Shown here: piece after piece, positions 5,650 to 10,254 of the stretch | Position numbering within the stretch: the first letter of the stretch is position 1 | Layout of the letters: each line of letters begins with the position of its first letter | NCBI GenBank assembly: GCA_027343965.1 | Contig: DAHWJX010000144.1 | Span: forward strand, 1 to 10,254 | Length of the DNA stretch: 10,254 bases | DNA from: JAKACU01 sp021821185 | Lineage (GTDB): Bacteria > Bacillota > Bacilli > Alicyclobacillales > SLC66 | Reading direction: 5' to 3' | The notes under the pieces: generated by a model | Seen by the model: the letters and a program-made list of their open reading frames with translations, nothing else | Databases searched by the model: none | What the model was told of the DNA's origin: nothing | Translations under genes and position numbers: made by a program

Positions 5650-7380
5650 TCATTCTTCGCTAATTGTAACGCGATCTTCGCCAAACAATTCTACCACGTT
5701 TTGTACCCAAGACGGACGCTCTACCAAAGACGGCTGATCTGAAGTCTGCTGCAAAGTATCGGCAAGAGAACTCCCGATTTGTTTCCAGTCCTCTTCACTG
5801 ACAGCAAGCATGGTAACTTGCGAACCCGTGTGCTCAGATAGCACGCGATCAATCAATTCCCGATATTGTTTCATCAGTGTCTTTGCGTGCGTGTCACTCT
5901 TAACCGTGACAATAACCTGATGACCATTCACAGCGACCACTTGACTGCCATGCAACCAGGCGCGCCCTTGCACACTTTGCCGTTTAATTTCATCGAGAAT
6001 CATATTCCACTTTTGTTGAATCGCATTCAACAACTTCCCATCAGCTTGCGTCATTGAATGAATTTGCACGATACCGCGAGCGGGTACACTTTTGCTCTTT
6101 GTAACAGGTATCTTTTCTTGCACAGGCGCCTCTAGTGACGCGCTTATAACTTGCTCCGGACTCACCACAACAGGCGCATCTGTTTTGGCTTGTCGAGCTA
6201 ACTTGACTAGTTGCTCCTCCAAGACAGAAATTCGCGTTGCCAAACGTACAATCTCTTCTCGCAAAACGTGCTCTGCCCCTATCGTTGTTTCAGACACGGT
6301 ATCCATCATTGACAAGAGAGCCACTTCGACAAAAAGCCGAGCTTGTGTTTGATAGCGCAATTCTGACTGTAACGCAGTTAAGCGTTCACCAAGTCGAATC
6401 ATCTGTTGCGTAGTACTTTGCTGCACTACCACCGAAAATGTCGGATCATATCTCATGCGATGAATCGCATCGTCAGCATCAACGGCATTGTGAACAAGAA
6501 TGCCATCACGTAGATAACCCAACAAATCAAAGACAAGTTGGGTTGGATCCGTACCGCGTTGCCACAATTGTCCTAGTATCGTCAACAGCGATGCATGATC
6601 CCATTGAACCATACTTGAAAAAATCTGTCCTAAATGTTCACTTGCAACCCCACCTGTAACCTGAAGTGCCTGTTCAATAGTTACCTGACCTTCACCATAA
6701 GAAACGATCTGATCAAGCAAAGACAAAGCGTCGCGCATTCCACCTTCTGTTGCACGTGCAATAAACCATAAAGCGGCATCTTCCACGGTACATTCAGGCA
6801 TCGCTGCTAAGACCATTTGCAAATGCTCTACAACCAATTGCATCGAAATACGACTGAGATCAAAACGTTGACACCGTGACACTACAGTAGCAGGTATTTT
6901 ATGGACTTCTGTTGTAGCTAAGACAAATAAACAATATTCAGGTGGTTCTTCAAGTGTCTTTAGGAGCGCATTAAAAGCTTCTTGAGTCAACATATGTACT
7001 TCGTCGATAATGTACACTTTGCGTTTTACTTCAGTTGGTGCATACCGAATTTGTTCCAGTAGACCGCGAATCTCATCCACACCACGATTGGATGCAGCAT
7101 CCATTTCGACCACATCGACAATTCTACCGTTCATAATTCCAACACATGACGGGCACACATTGCATGGTTCAACGCCAATCGGCGATTCACAATTAACCGA
7201 TTTGGCGAGAATCTTAGCCAAGCTGGTCTTGCCAGTACCTCGTGGCCCAGAAAAAAGATAGGCATGAGCTAACTTGTCATATCGTATCGCGTTTTTTAAG
7301 GTAGTTACCACATGTTGCTGCCCTACCACATCCGCGAAGGTTTGTGGACGCCATTCCCTATACAATGCTAGATGAGACAA
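5650..7380 (-). CDS. dnaX: DNA polymerase III subunit gamma/tau
   Basis: DnaX is the ATPase of the clamp loader and links polymerase to helicase at the replication fork. The product has 576 residues. The AAA+ module has Walker A GPRGTGKT at 45-52, a zinc site with C64, C73, C76 and C79, Walker B with DEVH at 126-129, and the SRC sensor at 168-170. After about residue 360 the sequence becomes variable, with a polar linker near 400-430 and a tau-like C-terminal domain. The start is TTG at 7380: the encoded MSHLALYREWRPQTF aligns with the family N-terminus, and AAGGGG lies about 10 nt upstream, inside the end of the kinase gene. I saw no A-rich slippery heptamer, so a shorter gamma form by frameshift is not supported. 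Confidence 0.97.
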   Translation of the reverse strand: MSHLALYREWRPQTFADVVGQQHVVTTLKNAIRYDKLAHAYLFSGPRGTGKTSLAKILAKSVNCESPIGVEPCNVCPSCVGIMNGRIVDVVEMDAASNRGVDEIRGLLEQIRYAPTEVKRKVYIIDEVHMLTQEAFNALLKTLEEPPEYCLFVLATTEVHKIPATVVSRCQRFDLSRISMQLVVEHLQMVLAAMPECTVEDAALWFIARATEGGMRDALSLLDQIVSYGEGQVTIEQALQVTGGVASEHLGQIFSSMVQWDHASLLTILGQLWQRGTDPTQLVFDLLGYLRDGILVHNAVDADDAIHRMRYDPTFSVVVQQSTTQQMIRLGERLTALQSELRYQTQARLFVEVALLSMMDTVSETTIGAEHVLREEIVRLATRISVLEEQLVKLARQAKTDAPVVVSPEQVISASLEAPVQEKIPVTKSKSVPARGIVQIHSMTQADGKLLNAIQQKWNMILDEIKRQSVQGRAWLHGSQVVAVNGHQVIVTVKSDTHAKTLMKQYRELIDRVLSEHTGSQVTMLAVSEEDWKQIGSSLADTLQQTSDQPSLVERPSWVQNVVELFGEDRVTISEE

Positions 7381-7386
7381 CCCTCG

Positions 7387-8523
7387 TCAACCCCTTGTCG
7401 CCGGTAGAAGCAGCAACGAAAATGTAGTGCCATGTCCCTTTGATGAAACCCGAATCTCGCCGCCTCTATCAGTCACGATACGTTGCATGATGGGCAGACC
7501 TAAGCCAAAATGACCGCCTTTCGTTGTAAAGAAGACATCAAAAATACGATCTGTCATGTAATTCGGGATTCCCGGACCAGTATCCGAGACGTCAACCCTT
7601 ACGTGCCCTTCCACAGGATCAAAGTTCGTACGCACGATGATCATGCCGCCATCTTCAATCGCTTCGAAAGCATTTTGCAATAGATGCTGAAATGCCAGCA
7701 TCAATTCCTTTTCATCAGCTAAAATAAACGGCACTGGATTAAGGGATAACATAAAGTGAATGCCTTGTGCGCTAGCCTCCCCTTGCCACGAATCGACTAA
7801 CGCCGACAAAAGTTCATCCACACGCAACAGACTTTCTGTCGAGCGTCCAGCGCGCGCTAACACAAGCAAAGCGTCGGTCACCCTCGTGATATGATCAAGC
7901 TCATGAGTCGTCATCGTTAGAAAGGTGCGCGCTTGCTCTACATCTAATGTTTCGAGCCGCTCAAGCGCAATTTGCAAAAAACCTATCACAGAAGTGAGAG
8001 GATTCCGTATTTCGTGAGAAACGCCTGCAGACATTTTAGCAATCGTATTTATCTTGTCGCGCAGTGCCCTTTGAGAATCCAAGGCAACAACATCATCAAG
8101 AGTTTTAAATGTGAAGGTGTATCCAACAATCTCATTGCCATCTTGAATGGGGTATGCGTCAATCAACAAATCAACAGACTGATGTCCTTGGTCAATCGCA
8201 ACCACTTTTGAGATAAATCCTTTACTTTGCTGTAAGGTGCTGTCAATCAGTGTACTTAATACAGGAAAAGCCGCAAGTGCATCTTGCACGGTTTGCCTAG
8301 CACAAGTGTCATCAAAGCCAAATAACATGCGAAAGGAATCGTCGCACGCAAGAATGTGGCCGTCTATGGAACAAGCAAAATAGATTAATGATCGTTTTAA
8401 TGACTGAACGATCTGCAATGATGAACGAACTGACATCGAGTTGATCTGATGATCAATCAGATCATTCAATCCCAATGCTTCTATGATAGGTATCCACTTC
8501 GCGTATGGACGTTCATCTGCCAT
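7387..8523 (-). CDS. Soluble PAS sensor histidine kinase (orphan)
   Basis: This is a cytoplasmic two-component sensor kinase of 378 residues with no membrane segment or signal peptide. A PAS-like sensor domain lies at about 45-145, then the HisKA dimer domain with the H-box AGVSHEIRNPLTSVIGF (166-182; H170 is the phospho-acceptor). The ATP-binding domain follows, with the N-box at QHLLQNAFEAI (N284), the G1 box DTGPGIP (314-320), the F box around FDVFFTTK (328-335) and the G2 box GGHFGLGLP (336-344). All catalytic motifs are present. The ATG at 8523 has AAGGAG 10 nt upstream. It ends 6 nt before dnaX and is probably co-transcribed with it. No response regulator is adjacent. The domain plan resembles KinA/KinE-type sporulation kinases, which use Spo0F, but this role is inferred. 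Confidence 0.9.
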   Translation of the reverse strand: MADERPYAKWIPIIEALGLNDLIDHQINSMSVRSSLQIVQSLKRSLIYFACSIDGHILACDDSFRMLFGFDDTCARQTVQDALAAFPVLSTLIDSTLQQSKGFISKVVAIDQGHQSVDLLIDAYPIQDGNEIVGYTFTFKTLDDVVALDSQRALRDKINTIAKMSAGVSHEIRNPLTSVIGFLQIALERLETLDVEQARTFLTMTTHELDHITRVTDALLVLARAGRSTESLLRVDELLSALVDSWQGEASAQGIHFMLSLNPVPFILADEKELMLAFQHLLQNAFEAIEDGGMIIVRTNFDPVEGHVRVDVSDTGPGIPNYMTDRIFDVFFTTKGGHFGLGLPIMQRIVTDRGGEIRVSSKGHGTTFSLLLLPATRG

Positions 8524-8633
8524 GAATGCAGGTCTCCTTGTCCAGGTTACGCAAGCCCGTCCCCCAGCACTGCAGTATCATTTGCACTACCGCTGATGCC
8601 TATCTCTCTGTTGTATACTTCTTATACCAAATC
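8524..8633 (-). other. Spacer between SRP RNA and kinase gene
   Basis: These 110 bases carry the kinase ribosome site (AAGGAG at 8538-8533, minus strand) and a short hairpin GTATA/TATAC near 8610-8624. I see no convincing terminator after the SRP RNA and no open frame with a ribosome site. A TATAAG/TATACA region might hold a promoter, but no good -35 accompanies it. Confidence 0.4.
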
Positions 8634-8780
8634 CCTTGGAATGACTCTCAGCACTGCCTAACCAGGCTAATCTGCGGCACCCGACCGGCATCTCTTAGTG
8701 CTGCTTCCGTCAGGACCTGACACGATTCGAAAGCGACCGTCGCGCAGGACCCGATCAGACAGCGCTGAGACTCACACCAA
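8634..8780 (-). ncRNA. ffs: Signal recognition particle RNA, short (4.5S-like) form
   Basis: The RNA scaffold of the signal recognition particle binds Ffh and targets membrane proteins. The apical part on the minus strand has GUGUCAGGUCC and GGAAGCAGCAC around a UGAC loop (8723-8698), the conserved Ffh-binding helix 8 with its asymmetric loop. A long helix 5 follows: 13 unbroken pairs join 8769-8757 to 8659-8647, with more pairs inward (GAUCGGGU to GCCUGGUU) and broken pairing outward to about 8780 and 8634. The location between tadA and dnaX is the same as that of the Bacillus scr gene. A tRNA ends only 7 nt before the proposed 5' end, so there is no room for the 5' Alu domain of the long Bacillus form. 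The ends are estimated from pairing. Confidence 0.88.
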
Positions 8781-8787
8781 ATAAAAA

Positions 8788-8877
8788 TGGCGGAGAGAGT
8801 GGGATTCGAACCCACGAGTCCCGCTAGGGACTACTCGCTTTCGAGGCGAGCTCCTTCGACCACTCGGACATCTCTCC
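8788..8877 (-). tRNA. tRNA-Ser, anticodon CGA
   Basis: The 90-nt cloverleaf has acceptor arms GGAGAGA (8877-8871) and TCTCTCC, discriminator G and an encoded CCA (8790-8788). The anticodon stem is CTCGC/GCGAG with loop CTCGAAA, giving anticodon CGA, which reads UCG. A long variable arm (TCCC/GGGA) marks a class II tRNA, and the T-loop GTTCGAATC is standard. The 5' 47 bases lie inside the end of tadA. A T-rich stretch follows CCA directly, then the SRP RNA. Confidence 0.97.
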
Positions 8878-9328
8878 GCATTCTAAAGAAATCTTTCATC
8901 ATCATACCACATTCAGACGTCAAAACACCAGCGGTAATAACAGGATAATGATTAAGTCCTGCAATTTCATACATGTTAGCAACAGATCCAAGTGCCCCAC
9001 CTTTTGCGTTGACTGTCCCAAAGACAACCCGCAGAATTCGACTAAGCGAAATGGCACCGGCACACATGATGCAGGGCTCTACTGTTACATATAATGTACA
9101 TCCAGATAGACGCCAATCTCCATACCTACGTGCAGCGTCACGCAAAGCAATCAACTCAGCATGTGCAGTAGGATCTCGCCAAAGTTCACGTTGATTATGC
9201 CCGTAGCCAAGTACTTGGCCCAATCCATCGACAACAACAGCGCCGATAGGAACCTCACCTTGACGAAACGCCTCGTGCGCTTCAGCCAATGCGACTCGCA
9301 TATAGTATTCATCGGCGGAAACGTTCAC
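8831..9328 (-). CDS. tadA: tRNA-specific adenosine deaminase
   Basis: TadA converts A34 of tRNA-Arg(ACG) to inosine so that the tRNA reads CGU, CGC and CGA. The product has 165 residues, against about 160 in Bacillus. The zinc and catalytic residues are present: H56-A57-E58 and P85-C86-x-x-C89, with N45 in the N-terminal part (GHNQRE). The start is GTG at 9328, because GAGGTGA lies 5 nt upstream and the protein then begins like other TadA proteins; GTG at 9337 overlaps that site. The last 15 codons and the stop lie inside the tRNA-Ser gene, so the tail VVEGARLESE is written in tRNA sequence. It is divergent from asnB. A free-standing cytidine deaminase-like enzyme is unlikely given length and context. 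Confidence 0.95.
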   Translation of the reverse strand: MNVSADEYYMRVALAEAHEAFRQGEVPIGAVVVDGLGQVLGYGHNQRELWRDPTAHAELIALRDAARRYGDWRLSGCTLYVTVEPCIMCAGAISLSRILRVVFGTVNAKGGALGSVANMYEIAGLNHYPVITAGVLTSECGMMMKDFFRMRRDVRVVEGARLESE

Positions 9329-9348
9329 ATACCTCACCTCATGCCATT

Positions 9349-9377
9349 ATCATGGCACACAAAAAACGAATCCTCAA
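9349..9377 (-). promoter_or_regulatory. Weak candidate promoter for tadA
   Basis: On the minus strand TTGAGG (9377-9372) and CATGAT (9354-9349) are 17 bases apart, matching 4 of 6 consensus bases each. GATAAT (9351-9346) is a better -10 but would need a 20-base spacer. It lies in a small palindrome, GCCAT-GATA-ATGGC (9356-9343). The position upstream of the tadA ribosome site is right; the match is poor. Confidence 0.25.
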
Positions 9378-9447
9378 CATGCACCACCTAAGCACCTTTA
9401 GCATAGCGTAAAAGACGAATAGACCATTGCCTAGGGGGAAGTACACG

Positions 9448-10254
9448 ATGTGTGGTATCGCTGGATGTGTGAATTGGCACAAAGATCTTGACACAGAACG
9501 CGGCATTCTAGAGGCTATGGGCGAAACTCTCATTTGCCGAGGTCCCGACGCAACGGACACGTGGACAGCTAATCATTGCGGTTTCACGCATCGCCGCCTC
9601 ATCGTGATTGATCCAGAAGGCGGTGGCCAACCTATGACGAGGACGGTTGCCAGTCATCAGTACACGATCACCTATAATGGTGAATTGTATAATATGGATG
9701 AATTACGAGCTGACCTAAAAAGTTGCGGACACGTATTTCAATCACGATCAGACACTGAACTCTTACTTCTGTCTTACGTAGAATGGGGCCCTGCATGCGT
9801 AGAGCGCTTCAATGGTATCTTCGCATTTGGCATTTGGGACGAAGCAAAACAAACGCTCTTTTTGGCACGTGATCGACTTGGCGTTAAACCACTCTTTTAT
9901 ACAAAACGCGATGATGTATTTGTCTTTGGTTCAGAAATCAAAGCCCTTCTAGCTCATCCTCAAATTCCAGCACAAGTTGACATGGAAGGTCTTGCCGAGT
10001 TGCTCTTCGTGGGTCCCGCGCGCACACCTGGTCATGCTATATTCAAAGGCATTTACGATCTTCGGCCTGGTCATTTCTTGCTTTATTCAAAAGACAGTCT
10101 TACTGTGAAGCCATACTGGCAACTCGAAAGTAAAGAACACGAAGAGGACTACGATGCAACCGTTTCGCGGGTGCGTGAGCTTTTTTCCGATGCCGTATCA
10201 CGGCAACTGGTCTCTGATGTGCCTATTGCCACACTCTTGTCTGGAGGTCTAGAC
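9448..10254 (+). CDS. asnB: Asparagine synthase (glutamine-hydrolysing), 5' part
   Basis: This enzyme makes asparagine from aspartate, ATP and glutamine-derived ammonia. The frame is open for 269 codons to the window edge; a full protein would be about 600 residues or more. The N-terminal Ntn glutaminase domain has the catalytic Cys directly after the initiator Met (MCGIAG), RRLIVID (49-55), YNGELYN (76-82) and SRSDTE (99-104), which bind glutamine. ARDRLGVKPLFY (140-151) closes this domain. The synthetase domain begins near 235, and the last residues LSGGLD (264-269) are the ATP pyrophosphatase loop. ATG at 9448 has AGGGGGAAG about 6 nt upstream. Bacilli have several paralogues (AsnB, AsnH, AsnO), and which one this is cannot be decided from the N-terminal half. 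Confidence 0.93.
   Translation, partial: MCGIAGCVNWHKDLDTERGILEAMGETLICRGPDATDTWTANHCGFTHRRLIVIDPEGGGQPMTRTVASHQYTITYNGELYNMDELRADLKSCGHVFQSRSDTELLLLSYVEWGPACVERFNGIFAFGIWDEAKQTLFLARDRLGVKPLFYTKRDDVFVFGSEIKALLAHPQIPAQVDMEGLAELLFVGPARTPGHAIFKGIYDLRPGHFLLYSKDSLTVKPYWQLESKEHEEDYDATVSRVRELFSDAVSRQLVSDVPIATLLSGGLD

Noticed and set aside
5637..5684. In-frame extension of ebfC to ATG at 5684
   Set aside because: It overlaps the end of dnaX, has no good ribosome site, and family members begin at the MKNMNQLM methionine.
5650..7380. Programmed frameshift for a short DnaX gamma form
   Set aside because: I found no A-rich slippery heptamer on the coding strand; the poly-T codons at the Walker A region are not such a signal.
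9381..9396. GCACC-ACCTAA-GCACC direct repeat upstream of asnB as an operator
   Set aside because: The five-base repeat is too short to tell from chance and matches no site I know.

Overview
The window looks like chromosome of an endospore-forming Firmicute (class Bacilli). The minus-strand block has the same gene order as Bacillus subtilis near its origin, tadA - SRP RNA - dnaX - ebfC(yaaK) - recR - yaaL - bofA. BofA occurs only in endospore formers. An Alicyclobacillaceae-like host is a guess from moderate base composition and overall flavour; no marker here proves it.

Layout. Positions 1-444 (+) hold the 3' end of a MalG-type sugar ABC permease. Positions 497-2122 (+) hold a MurJ/SpoVB-type flippase. 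From 2128 to 9328 everything reads on the minus strand. In transcription order this is tadA (9328-8831), tRNA-Ser(CGA) overlapping the tadA 3' end, a short SRP RNA, a soluble PAS histidine kinase, dnaX, ebfC, recR with a terminator folded over its stop codon, a complete group II intron with its maturase (about 4705-2775), then yaaL and bofA. From 9448 to the right edge (+) is the 5' part of an asparagine synthetase gene cut by the window end.

How the genes fit together. dnaX, ebfC and recR form a tight replication/repair operon (13 nt gap, then 1 nt overlap). yaaL and bofA overlap each other and are the sporulation end of the cluster. The histidine kinase lies just upstream of dnaX and has no response regulator beside it, which suggests an orphan kinase, perhaps feeding a sporulation phosphorelay.

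The main accessory element is the group II intron. It sits immediately after the U-tract of the recR terminator, in the direction of host transcription. Its RNA core is readable: a domain III hairpin, a 34-nt domain V with an AGC triad, and a domain VI with a single bulged A. A stem-loop in domain I exposes eight A residues that can pair with the terminator U-tract, which would explain the insertion site. Other points of note are the tadA/tRNA-Ser overlap, an SRP RNA with no room for an Alu domain, and uncertain starts for yaaL. I found no CRISPR array, prophage or defence island.
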